From positions 1 to 64,000 of the forward strand of contig JBCDGG010000001.1 of NCBI GenBank assembly GCA_038757905.1: DNA of 64,000 bases, in the 5' to 3' direction. The DNA is from HLUCCA09 sp038757905 (lineage in GTDB: Bacteria; Pseudomonadota; Alphaproteobacteria; Rhodobacterales; Rhodobacteraceae). The notes beneath the pieces are model-generated. The model made no database searches and was not told where the DNA came from. It saw nothing but the letters and a program-made list of their open reading frames with translations. The translations under genes were made by a program, and so were the position numbers. Positions within the stretch are counted from its first letter, which is position 1; each line of letters begins with the position of its first letter. Shown here piece by piece: positions 1 to 8,028 of the stretch.

Positions 1-1
1 C

Positions 2-307
2 GCGATTGCCGGGATGTGCTCGGCCCTCGGCGGCGTGATGCTCGCAGGCTATGCCAACCAGGCCTATCAGTCGATGGGCGATCCCTTCCTGCTGCCGACG
101 ATCGCGGCCGTCGTCATCGGGGGCACGTCGATCCTTGGGGGCCGCGGCGGGCTCTTCGGCACCATTGGCGGCGCGCTCTTCATCACGCTCCTGACATCGA
201 TCCTCTCGGTGATGCAGATCGAGGATGCCTGGCGCAACATCATCTTCGGGGTCATCATCCTGGCGATGCTTCTGTTCCAAACCCTTCGAAAAGGAGCGCG
301 GGCATGA
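2..307 (+). CDS. Ribose-type ABC transporter permease (C-terminal part)
   Basis: Only the last ~101 residues are in the window; the gene begins upstream. The translation is hydrophobic and contains the conserved RbsC-family stretch GGTSILGGRGGLFGTIGGAL, followed by a final membrane helix and a short basic tail. This is the inner-membrane permease of a sugar-type ABC importer (BPD_transp_2/RbsC family). Its stop overlaps the start of the downstream lactonase (ATGA-type overlap at 304-307), so it belongs to the tetronate operon and probably imports the sugar acid or its lactone. The substrate is inferred from context. Confidence 0.93.
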   Translation, partial: AIAGMCSALGGVMLAGYANQAYQSMGDPFLLPTIAAVVIGGTSILGGRGGLFGTIGGALFITLLTSILSVMQIEDAWRNIIFGVIILAMLLFQTLRKGARA

Positions 308-1263
308 GCGGCGTCCCGGGATACATCACCATCGATCCGCGCTTTGAGGGCTTCGTCGACACCGCGCGCCCGCCAGAGGTGATCGCCGACGGCTGCACCT
401 GGACCGAAGGGCCGGTTTGGCTCGACGGCGGCCTTTACTTCAACGACATCCCCAACAAACGCATGCTGCGCTGGACGGAGGGCGACGGCGCAAGCGTCGC
501 GCTGCCCAACAGCGAGTTCGCCAACGGCAACACACTGGACCTCTCCGGCCGGATGGTCTCCTGCGAGCATGGCGGCCGCCGGGTCATCCGGCGCCAAGAT
601 CCGCACGACGCGAACGCGGTCGAGGTGATCGCGGACCGGTTCGAGGGCAAGCGCCTCAACTCTCCGAACGACGTTGTCGTCCGCTCCGACGGCACGGTCT
701 GGTTCACCGATCCGCCCTACGGCATCAACTCCGATATCGAGGGCTACGCCGCCGAGAGCGAAATCGGCGGCTGCTACGTGTTCCGCGTCGGCACCGACGG
801 GCGCCTCGACGCCGTCGCCACGGATTTCGACAAACCGAACGGGCTGGCCTTCTCGCCCGATGAGAGCCGGCTCTACATCGCCGATTCCGGGGCCATTCGC
901 GGCGCCAGTTTTCCGGGCATCGACTATGACCGGCCGCATCACATCCGCGTCTTCGACGTCGCCGGTACCACGCTGACCAATGGCCGGGTCTTCGCCGTCG
1001 TCGCGCCGGGGGTGCCCGACGGGTTCCGTGTCGACACCGAGGGCTATGTCTGGACCTCGGCTCTCGACGGGATACACTGCCTTTCCCCCGAGGGCGCGCT
1101 GATCGGCAAGATCACCTTGCCGCAGCAGACCTCCAACATCGCCTTTGGCGGTCCCGAGGGCCGCACGCTTTTCATCACCTCGTCGGACAAGGTCTACCGC
1201 GTCGAGAGCACCCGCCGCGACGCTGCCCATGCCCTGCGAGAAACCAGCAGGAGCGCCCTATGA
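304..1263 (+). CDS. SMP-30/gluconolactonase family lactonase
   Basis: A 319-residue protein of the SMP-30/gluconolaconase/LRE beta-propeller family. Family signatures are visible: EGPVW near residue 38, the metal-binding region LNSPNDVVV, WFTDPPYG, and the late KPNGLAFSPDE and YIADSG segments. These enzymes hydrolyse sugar lactones with a divalent metal. The ATG at 304 overlaps the permease stop and the gene's own stop overlaps the next start, so it is an integral operon member. In this setting the likely role is to open a four-carbon aldonolactone such as threono-1,4-lactone to the acid used by the next enzyme. That substrate is inferred. Confidence 0.92.
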   Translation: MSGVPGYITIDPRFEGFVDTARPPEVIADGCTWTEGPVWLDGGLYFNDIPNKRMLRWTEGDGASVALPNSEFANGNTLDLSGRMVSCEHGGRRVIRRQDPHDANAVEVIADRFEGKRLNSPNDVVVRSDGTVWFTDPPYGINSDIEGYAAESEIGGCYVFRVGTDGRLDAVATDFDKPNGLAFSPDESRLYIADSGAIRGASFPGIDYDRPHHIRVFDVAGTTLTNGRVFAVVAPGVPDGFRVDTEGYVWTSALDGIHCLSPEGALIGKITLPQQTSNIAFGGPEGRTLFITSSDKVYRVESTRRDAAHALRETSRSAL

Positions 1264-2156
1264 CGAAGCGCGTTGCCGTAATCGGGCTTGGGTCCATGGG
1301 CTACGGCATGGCCATCTCGTGTCTGAAGGCCGGGTTCACCGTCCATGGCTTTGACATCACCGCAGACCGCGTCGCGCGGTTCATCGCCGACGGGGGCGCT
1401 GATGGCGACCTGGGTGAGGTCGCGCCGCGCCTTGATGCCGTGGTGGTCGTCGTGCTGAACGCGCAGCAGGCGGAAGCGGTGCTCTTTGGCGCGGCGGGCG
1501 TCGTCCGGCACCTCAAGCCCGGGGCGGTCGTCATCTGCTGTGCAACCGTCCCGCCGCATTTCGCGCGCGAGATGGAGGAGCGGTGCCACGCGGCCAGCGT
1601 GCACTACCTCGATGCACCGGTGTCCGGCGGGTCGGTCAAGGCCGCTCGGGGGGCGCTCGGCATCATGGCCGCGGGCCGGCCGGAGGCGTTCGAGGCCGCT
1701 CAGGGCATCCTCGACGCAACCGCCGAGACGGTCTTCACCCTGGGCGACAGCGCTGGCGCGGGCTCGGCCATGAAGGCGGTGAACCAGCTCCTCGCCGGGG
1801 TCCACATCGCGGCCATGGCCGAGGCGCTCACCTTCGGCATGACCCAGGGCGTCAGCCCTGACAAATTCGTCGAAGTGATCTCGCAATGCGCCGGCACGTC
1901 CTGGATGCTGGAAAACCGCGCGCCCCATGTGGTCGACGGCGATTACACCCCGCACAGCCAGATCAACATCTGGCCGAAAGACCTGGGCATCGTTCTGGAG
2001 GCGGCGAAGGATGCAGGCTTTCACGCGCCGATCACCTCGGTGGCGCTGGAGCAATACAAGCGCGCCGTCGCCATGGGCCTCGGCCCCGAGGACGACGCTG
2101 CCATCGCCAAAGTCTATGCGCGCGAGGCGGGGATTGTCCTGCCGGGGGAAGCCTAG
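1260..2156 (+). CDS. ltnD: L-threonate dehydrogenase-like beta-hydroxyacid dehydrogenase
   Basis: A 298-residue member of the 3-hydroxyisobutyrate dehydrogenase superfamily. It starts with the Rossmann NAD-binding motif GLGSMG (residues ~10-15), has the substrate loop APVSGGS near residue 120 and the catalytic-lysine region MKAVNQLLAG near 174. Within this superfamily, members encoded beside otnK, otnC and otnI are the L-threonate dehydrogenases (LtnD), which oxidise the C2 hydroxyl to 2-oxo-tetronate. The start ATG overlaps the stop of the lactonase gene (ATGA). The paralogues at 33661 and 55575 sit in other pathways, so the symbol rests on the neighbours. Confidence 0.9.
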   Translation: MTKRVAVIGLGSMGYGMAISCLKAGFTVHGFDITADRVARFIADGGADGDLGEVAPRLDAVVVVVLNAQQAEAVLFGAAGVVRHLKPGAVVICCATVPPHFAREMEERCHAASVHYLDAPVSGGSVKAARGALGIMAAGRPEAFEAAQGILDATAETVFTLGDSAGAGSAMKAVNQLLAGVHIAAMAEALTFGMTQGVSPDKFVEVISQCAGTSWMLENRAPHVVDGDYTPHSQINIWPKDLGIVLEAAKDAGFHAPITSVALEQYKRAVAMGLGPEDDAAIAKVYAREAGIVLPGEA

Positions 2157-3389
2157 ATGAAGCTCGGCTGCATCGGCGACGACTTCACCGGATCGAGCGA
2201 CCTCGCCAATACCCTGGCCAAGGAGGGCATGCGCGTCGTGCAATATACCGGCGTGCCCGACGGCCCGGCGCCCGAAGCCGTCGAGGCCGGGGTCATCGCG
2301 CTGAAGACCCGGTCGATTGCTCTCGCCGACGCGGTCGCGCAGTCCCTCAGAGCGCTCGAATGGCTGTTGGCCCAGGGCTGCACGCAGATCTTCTTCAAGT
2401 ATTGCTCGACCTTCGATTCCACGCCCGAAGGCAATATCGGCCCCGTGATCGATGCGCTGGCCGAGTCGCTGGCGGCCGACCGCGTGATCGTCTGCCCGGC
2501 CTTCCCGGGGACCGGCCGGTCGGTCTATCAGGGGCATCTCTTCGTCGGGGACCGGCTGCTGAACGAAAGCGGGATGGAGAACCACCCGCTGACACCGATG
2601 ACCGATGCCGATCTCCGCCGGTGGCTCGCCCCGCAAACGCGTCATGCCGTCGGCCATGTGGGGGCGCTGACCGTGTTCCAAGGGGCCGCGGCAATCGCCG
2701 ATGCGCTTGCCGCCGAGCGGGATGCGAACAAGGCCCTGATCGTCGTCGACGCGATCCGCGATGAAGACCTGCGCGCGATCGGGCGCGCCGCGCAGGGCCT
2801 CAAGCTCATCACCGGCGGCTCCGGGGTTGCGCTCGGGCTTCCGGCCAATTTCGGCGCCGCGCCCCGTGCGCCGGATTGGACGGGTCAGCCGGGCAAAGCG
2901 CTCGTGTTCTCCGGCTCGTGTTCCACTGCGACACGGGGACAGGTGGCCTATCACGTGGCGCGCCACCCCGCGCGCGAGCTGCCAGCGGAGGACATCATCG
3001 AAGGCCGGCTGGAGCCGCGCGACGTCATCGACTGGGCGATGGAGGCCAACGGCCTCCCCCTGATTTACAGCTCCGCCGAGCCCGCGTCGGTGGCGGCGGT
3101 GCAAGAACGGTTCGGGCGGGAGCGGTCCGCCGCCGCCATCGAGGCCTTCTTTGCCGCCTCGGCCCGTCTCGCCGTTGAGGCCGGGGTGACCCGGATCATC
3201 ACCGCTGGGGGCGAGACGTCGGGCGCCATCGTCGAAGGCCTCGCCCTGGGCGAGCTTGCTATCGGCCCCGAGATCGATCCCGGCGTCCCGGCCCTGCGCG
3301 CGGAGGCAAGCCTCGTCGCGGCGCTCAAGAGCGGCAATTTCGGCGCCGTGGACTTCTTCGAAAAAGCCGACCGGGTGCTGCGGGGATGA
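2157..3389 (+). CDS. otnK: 3-oxo-tetronate 4-kinase
   Basis: A 410-residue protein of the four-carbon acid sugar kinase family (formerly DUF1537). It opens with the characteristic GCIGDDFTGSSDLANTL segment holding the substrate-binding aspartates, and its C-terminal nucleotide-binding half contains GSGVALGLP, SGSCSTATRGQ and the glycine-rich TAGGETSGAIVEGL. It phosphorylates 3-oxo-tetronate at O4. The ATG directly follows the stop of ltnD with no spacer, and its own stop overlaps otnC. The length matches full-length family members. Confidence 0.95.
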   Translation: MKLGCIGDDFTGSSDLANTLAKEGMRVVQYTGVPDGPAPEAVEAGVIALKTRSIALADAVAQSLRALEWLLAQGCTQIFFKYCSTFDSTPEGNIGPVIDALAESLAADRVIVCPAFPGTGRSVYQGHLFVGDRLLNESGMENHPLTPMTDADLRRWLAPQTRHAVGHVGALTVFQGAAAIADALAAERDANKALIVVDAIRDEDLRAIGRAAQGLKLITGGSGVALGLPANFGAAPRAPDWTGQPGKALVFSGSCSTATRGQVAYHVARHPARELPAEDIIEGRLEPRDVIDWAMEANGLPLIYSSAEPASVAAVQERFGRERSAAAIEAFFAASARLAVEAGVTRIITAGGETSGAIVEGLALGELAIGPEIDPGVPALRAEASLVAALKSGNFGAVDFFEKADRVLRG

Positions 3390-4033
3390 GTGAGGCACGC
3401 CTGCGCGAAACGCTATGCCGGATGGCGGCCTCCCTGTTCGACCGGGGCCTTACCCACGGCAGCACGGGCAACATCTCTGCCCGGACGGAGGATGGCGGGC
3501 TTCTTGTTTCCCCGACGGGCACGAGCTTCGGCCGGCTCGACCCTGCGCGCCTCAGCCGGTTTGACGCCCGCGGGACGCTCATCGACGGCGACAAGCCCAC
3601 CAAGGAGATGCCGCTGCACACCGCGTTCTACGACACGCGCAGCACTGCGGGCGCGGTTGTGCATCTCCATTCCTGCCACTCGGTGGCCCTGTCGATGATG
3701 CCGGACGCCGATCCCGACAACTTCCTGCCGCCGCTGACGCCCTACGCCATCATGCAGCTGGGGCGAGTCAAGCTCCTGCCGGTGTTTCTGCCGGGCGATC
3801 CGGCCATGGGGGAGGCGGTGCGCAGTCTGGCCGGCAAGCGGTCGGCGGTGATGCTTGCCCATCACGGGCCGGTCGTGGCGGGCAGGGATGTCGAAGCGGC
3901 CTGCAACGCCATCGAGGAGTTGGAGGCGACGGCCCGCCTCGCGCTGTTGACCCGGGGCACCCCCGCGAAATCCCTGTCCGACGCCGAGGTGCAGGCAGTG
4001 GTACGCGGGTTCAACGTGGAGTGGGAGGCATGA
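3386..4033 (+). CDS. otnC: 3-oxo-tetronate 4-phosphate decarboxylase (class II aldolase fold)
   Basis: A 215-residue class II aldolase/adducin-family protein. Zinc-ligand histidines are seen in VVHLHSCHSVALS (residues ~91-103) and LAHHGP (~155-160), with the acidic residue in the KEMPLHTAFY segment. OtnC decarboxylates 3-oxo-tetronate 4-phosphate to dihydroxyacetone phosphate, feeding glycolysis/gluconeogenesis. It overlaps otnK by 4 nt (ATGA at 3386) and is followed by otnI. The fold alone would allow a sugar-phosphate aldolase; the operon decides the call. Confidence 0.93.
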   Translation: MSEARLRETLCRMAASLFDRGLTHGSTGNISARTEDGGLLVSPTGTSFGRLDPARLSRFDARGTLIDGDKPTKEMPLHTAFYDTRSTAGAVVHLHSCHSVALSMMPDADPDNFLPPLTPYAIMQLGRVKLLPVFLPGDPAMGEAVRSLAGKRSAVMLAHHGPVVAGRDVEAACNAIEELEATARLALLTRGTPAKSLSDAEVQAVVRGFNVEWEA

Positions 4034-4785
4034 TGCGGTTTTCCGCCAATCTGGGGTTTCTGTGGGCCGACCGCCCTTTGCCCGCGGCGATCCACGCGGC
4101 GGCCGAAGCGGGTTTTGACGCGGTCGAGTGCCACTGGCCCTATAACACGCCCCCAGAGTCGGTGCGCGCGGCACTGGAGAGCACCGGCCTGCCCATGCTC
4201 GGGCTCAACACGATCCGCGGGGCGGCGGGCGAGAACGGCCTCGCAGCCCTTCCGGGGCGGGAAAGCGCGGCACGCGCCGCTATCGACGAGGCCATCGCCT
4301 ATGCCGACGCCGTCGATGCCCGTGCGATCCACGTCATGGCGGGCTTTGCCGACGGGGCAGAGGCGCATCGGGTTTTCCTGGAGAACCTGGGCTACGCCTG
4401 TGGCGCTACTCCGCGCACGATCCTGATCGAGCCCCTGAACCGGCACGACGCGCCGGGGTACTTCCTGCAGACGACAGATCAGGCGATGCGCGTGATCCAC
4501 GCCGTCGGCGCGGCAAACCTGAAGCTCATGTTCGACTGCTACCATGTCGGGCGGACCGAAGGCGATGTCCTGACGCGCTTGGAGACGCTTCTGCCTTCCA
4601 TCGGCCACATCCAGTTCGCGTCGGTGCCCGATCGGGGCCCGCCCACGGAGAGTGAGCTGAACTACGACGCGATTTTCAGGCGGATCGAGGAGCTCGGCTG
4701 GCCACACCCGCTCGGCGCGGAATACCGGGTGATCGGCGCGACGGATGAGAGCACGGAGTGGCTGTCACGTTGGCAGGACGCTTGA
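4030..4785 (+). CDS. otnI: 2-oxo-tetronate isomerase (hydroxypyruvate isomerase family)
   Basis: A TIM-barrel xylose-isomerase-like/hydroxypyruvate isomerase-family protein of 251 residues. Family segments include RFSANLGFLW at the N-terminus, AGFDAVECHWPY, ILIEPLNRHDAPGYFL with the metal-ligand glutamate, MFDCYHVGRTEGD with the aspartate/histidine, and GAEYR near the end. It interconverts 2-oxo- and 3-oxo-tetronate, joining LtnD to OtnK. I chose the ATG at 4030, which overlaps the otnC stop; a second ATG follows at 4033 and an in-frame GTG lies at 4021. It is the last gene of the operon. Confidence 0.93.
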   Translation: MMRFSANLGFLWADRPLPAAIHAAAEAGFDAVECHWPYNTPPESVRAALESTGLPMLGLNTIRGAAGENGLAALPGRESAARAAIDEAIAYADAVDARAIHVMAGFADGAEAHRVFLENLGYACGATPRTILIEPLNRHDAPGYFLQTTDQAMRVIHAVGAANLKLMFDCYHVGRTEGDVLTRLETLLPSIGHIQFASVPDRGPPTESELNYDAIFRRIEELGWPHPLGAEYRVIGATDESTEWLSRWQDA

Positions 4786-5229
4786 ACCGGCCCAAGAGCG
4801 CTGCGTCTCGGCTGCCGCTTTGTCGTGCTTCGCCCGGCGCTTGCAGCGAACGATAGAGAGGTATCGCGGGAGTCCCAGCCAGAGTGTCGCAGCGGATGGC
4901 GGGTTCTCGGAAGCGGGTGGCGTGTCGAGCAGGCGCGCGGCGAGGCGGTGATGTCGGTGAACAGCGGCAACTGCCGAGCGGTGCACGCGCACGGTCTGAT
5001 GGGATGAGCGCGCCAAGCCGCGGTCAGGTCGAGGATTGCCTATCCCTCATTGCCATAATCTGCAGCCACGTCGCCTGCGCGGGCGGCCAGCACGTGTGCA
5101 TGCCGGCTTGTCGGCGCCCTAAGGGTATAGGATCCACAGCGGCAGGCCAAAACGGCCCGCCGCGGCCTTGTTCGCGGTGTTCCACCCGCGGCCTAGCGCG
5201 CCCTCACCAGGCGATACGCCCTTGCGGCG
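4786..5229. other. Intergenic region, converging operons
   Basis: 444 bp between the end of the plus-strand tetronate operon and the end of the minus-strand coiled-coil operon. Short open frames exist on both strands, but none has a convincing ribosome binding site or recognisable protein. I see no clear hairpin-plus-T-run terminator. Confidence 0.5.
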
Positions 5230-8028
5230 TTACCCGGTTGAGGCATTGGCCGGCATCCATTCCTGTTTGTCCCAGGTCCCGTCAAAGCCGTTGCGGGCGA
5301 TGCTCGCCTTGGCCTCCATGGCGTCGGCATAGGTCTGGAAGCTGGCATGGGCTTCGCCGTCCGCGTTCAACGGCTTGAGACGCCCAAAGGCTTGCATGCA
5401 GGTCGTCGCAGAATCGACGGCACGGATATAGATCGCCCGATCAGGCTCTATGATCGCGACGAGATCGGGTTTCTCGTAGTCCGGCTCTTCGCCCGTCTTG
5501 CCAGCCTTCTCCCACTCCTCCTTGTCCGAGCGGAACTTCGTGCTCGCCTCGGTCTGCCGTTTCTCATTCTCGACCACGGCGGCGGCATTTGCCTTGGTCG
5601 CCCTCAGGATCTCGGCCGCGAAAGCCTCTGCCGCCGTTTCATAGCCGCCAAGCGCGCCGGACACGCCGGAATAGTCGAACTCGGCCAGCTTGGCGTCTGT
5701 GACGGCAGCGCGATAGAACTTCAGGAAACTGCGGAACTCGAACTCGATATCGCCGGGATGCCACTTGTCGCTGACCGGCACGGCGCGAAGCAGCACCGGG
5801 TCGTCGGCGTAGATCATCTCCAGGTATTCCACGACCTTGTTCACGTTGGTTTCCGGCTGGGCGAGGGTCCGGGCGTTGAGGCCGCAGCGCCGCATCGCTT
5901 CCTTGGCGATCGCATTGCCGTCCTCGACCGCACCCCAGGCCATGGCGTATTTCGACAGCGTGGGGTTCGACCGCATCGTCTGTCGAATGGCCTTGCGGTT
6001 CTGCGGGTTCTCCAGCGCCTTCTTGTAGTCCTTCCACGCCTTTTCCATCTCGGCGATTTCGACCACTTTCGCCGAAACCTCCAGCACGCTTTCGGCGAGA
6101 TCTGCACCGGCGGCGACGGCATAGCCGACGGGCGCGGCTTGCCCGGCCAGCTTCGTGGCTTCGCCCGCAACCTTCACCGCCTGGATGCCGACCTTGATGT
6201 TGGCGATGATCACCTGCTTTTTCTGCAGGCCCAACCGGTTCATCATCGCATCCATCTGGGCGGTGCGCGCTTTCTGCGCATCGCCGACATTCTCCAGCCA
6301 GATCACCAGCTGCTCCGCGTGCTTGATGGCCTCGCCGATGGAGAAGACAAGCTGCGTGACGGCCGCCACGAGCCCCATCCCGGGGACGAGTTCGGCCACA
6401 AACCCTGGGCCGCCGGCGACGATCTTCTTGGCCAGGTTGAACATCATCTCGTCGCGCTTGTAGACGGCGACGATCCTTTCGAGGCTGTCGACCCGGCGGC
6501 GCTCCGCGAGATCGAGCTCCTCATCCTCGTTATCGGGATCGGCGAAACCGTATTCCAGCGCTTCGGCGAAAGCCCGGTCTTCCTGACGCATGAACTCCTG
6601 GAAGTTCTCCTCCTGCAGCTTCGCGTATTCTTCCTTCTTCTCCTCCAGCTTTTCCTTGTCGATCTTGCCGGAGACCTTCTTTTGCTGCTGGGCAAGCTTC
6701 ACGACCTCGTCGAGCGTTTCGGAATGCTCGGTCGCTGTCTCCAGGCCCCCGGTGACTTCCTCGGATTTCGGGGCAGAGATCGTGGCGCTCAGCTCCGCCG
6801 CCCCGCCGAGCAACGTCACAAGCGCGCCGGTCGGATCGTCCTTGAACTGTTTGGCCGCGTCCTTGGCCTTGGGCAGCGATTTGATGCTCTGGCCGATGAT
6901 GTTGCCGATCTCGGTGACCTGGTCGTCGCCCAGCCCGCCCATGCTGCTAGAGATCGACTCTGCGATCGCATCGAGGCCGCCGTCGATGTCGCCCTTGGCA
7001 AAGAGCGCCCCGGCCTTTGAAGTCTTGATTGCTCCGGCGACGAGACCGTTGATCAGGGCCGCCGTTTCTTCGTCCAGCGTCGCGCCGAGGATCTCGGAGA
7101 CGGCGCCGTTGATGGCCTCGACGACCGCGAACCCATCCTGCTCCTGCAGCGCGCCCTTCACGATCCCGGCCGAGGAGGTCATCCCGATCTTGACCCAGCC
7201 GATGATTTCGGCGGCCTCCTTCGCGCCGGAGACCACATCCTTGTTCTCCGTCAACGTTCCAATGGCCGAAGAGAAGCTCGCAGCCGATCCCGCGACCGAA
7301 AGCAGGCCGGTGCCGATCGCCATCGCATCGTCGAAGTGCTGCATGAACTTGCCGTAGTCGCCAAGCTCCTTCGAATACTCCTGCAGCCGCTCTTCGTAGT
7401 ATACGTTGGCTTCGTCGAAGGTGCGTTTGACCTCGGAATACTTGTCCGGAATGAAGCTCTCGGGCATCAGCCCTTCGCGCTGCAGCGGATTCCACAGGTC
7501 TTCCGCCATGCGCCGTTGCGCAATCTTCAGGTCGGCCTCGTAGGTCTCCATCTCCTTGGCGTACTTCTTGCGCTGCTCGGGCGTGGAGGGCTCGACAGGC
7601 ATCTCCGGCTTTGCCGGTTCGGCGTAGTACGGGTTCTCTGCCTTGAGCTGTTCCTGAAGGCGAAGGAGATTCTCGTAGTTCTTTCGCAGGACCGCCAGAT
7701 CCTGTTCGTTGATGTTCTTGAGATTGGGGCCGTCCGCCCACGTATCGAAGTCCTTCATCGGATCGTGGTTCGGGTCCATCAAGGTCAGCTCTTTGGGTTT
7801 GCCGACGAGGTCGCGAAACGCGTCCTCGACCTTGTTGGTCTTCATCTGGACCTTGATCTGTCCGAAAGCGTTGCGCAGGTTCTCGGCCTCTTCGGCCATC
7901 TGCTTGCTGATCGTTTCCTGCCCTTCAAGGCGGTTTGCGGCGTCCTTGATGGCGTTTTCGGATTGGGCCATGACACCTGTCATGTCGCTCAACCACTTCT
8001 TCTGGGTGGCGGAAAGGACGTCAGACAC
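5230..8028 (-). CDS. Large coiled-coil protein with hydrophobic helical segments, unknown function (partner B)
   Basis: A 932-residue protein I do not recognise. It has no signal peptide, nucleotide-binding motif or catalytic signature. Residues ~20-230 and ~440-530 are charged, helical and coiled-coil-like. Residues ~232-260, ~300-345, ~400-418, ~535-578 and ~605-658 are glycine/alanine-rich and hydrophobic, for example AGGPGFVAELVPGMGLVAAV near 538, as in amphipathic or membrane-inserting helices. The C-terminal ~200 residues look like a separate globular region. I place the start at GTG 8028, which has GGAGGT 8 nt upstream and overlaps the stop of the upstream gene; an ATG at 8094 would extend 66 nt into that gene. 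The N-terminus resembles that of its partner. Confidence 0.85.
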   Translation of the reverse strand: MSDVLSATQKKWLSDMTGVMAQSENAIKDAANRLEGQETISKQMAEEAENLRNAFGQIKVQMKTNKVEDAFRDLVGKPKELTLMDPNHDPMKDFDTWADGPNLKNINEQDLAVLRKNYENLLRLQEQLKAENPYYAEPAKPEMPVEPSTPEQRKKYAKEMETYEADLKIAQRRMAEDLWNPLQREGLMPESFIPDKYSEVKRTFDEANVYYEERLQEYSKELGDYGKFMQHFDDAMAIGTGLLSVAGSAASFSSAIGTLTENKDVVSGAKEAAEIIGWVKIGMTSSAGIVKGALQEQDGFAVVEAINGAVSEILGATLDEETAALINGLVAGAIKTSKAGALFAKGDIDGGLDAIAESISSSMGGLGDDQVTEIGNIIGQSIKSLPKAKDAAKQFKDDPTGALVTLLGGAAELSATISAPKSEEVTGGLETATEHSETLDEVVKLAQQQKKVSGKIDKEKLEEKKEEYAKLQEENFQEFMRQEDRAFAEALEYGFADPDNEDEELDLAERRRVDSLERIVAVYKRDEMMFNLAKKIVAGGPGFVAELVPGMGLVAAVTQLVFSIGEAIKHAEQLVIWLENVGDAQKARTAQMDAMMNRLGLQKKQVIIANIKVGIQAVKVAGEATKLAGQAAPVGYAVAAGADLAESVLEVSAKVVEIAEMEKAWKDYKKALENPQNRKAIRQTMRSNPTLSKYAMAWGAVEDGNAIAKEAMRRCGLNARTLAQPETNVNKVVEYLEMIYADDPVLLRAVPVSDKWHPGDIEFEFRSFLKFYRAAVTDAKLAEFDYSGVSGALGGYETAAEAFAAEILRATKANAAAVVENEKRQTEASTKFRSDKEEWEKAGKTGEEPDYEKPDLVAIIEPDRAIYIRAVDSATTCMQAFGRLKPLNADGEAHASFQTYADAMEAKASIARNGFDGTWDKQEWMPANASTG

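Noticed and set aside
1194..3398. A 734-codon open frame on the minus strand opposite the tetronate genes
   Set aside because: It is antisense to ltnD and otnK, has Arg/Gly/Asp-rich composition with no domain, and long antisense frames are expected in codon-biased high-GC DNA.
5230..8028. Partner B as a phage tape-measure protein
   Set aside because: Hydrophobic and coiled-coil stretches are compatible, but no tail, baseplate or capsid gene is nearby and the partner gene is not phage-like.
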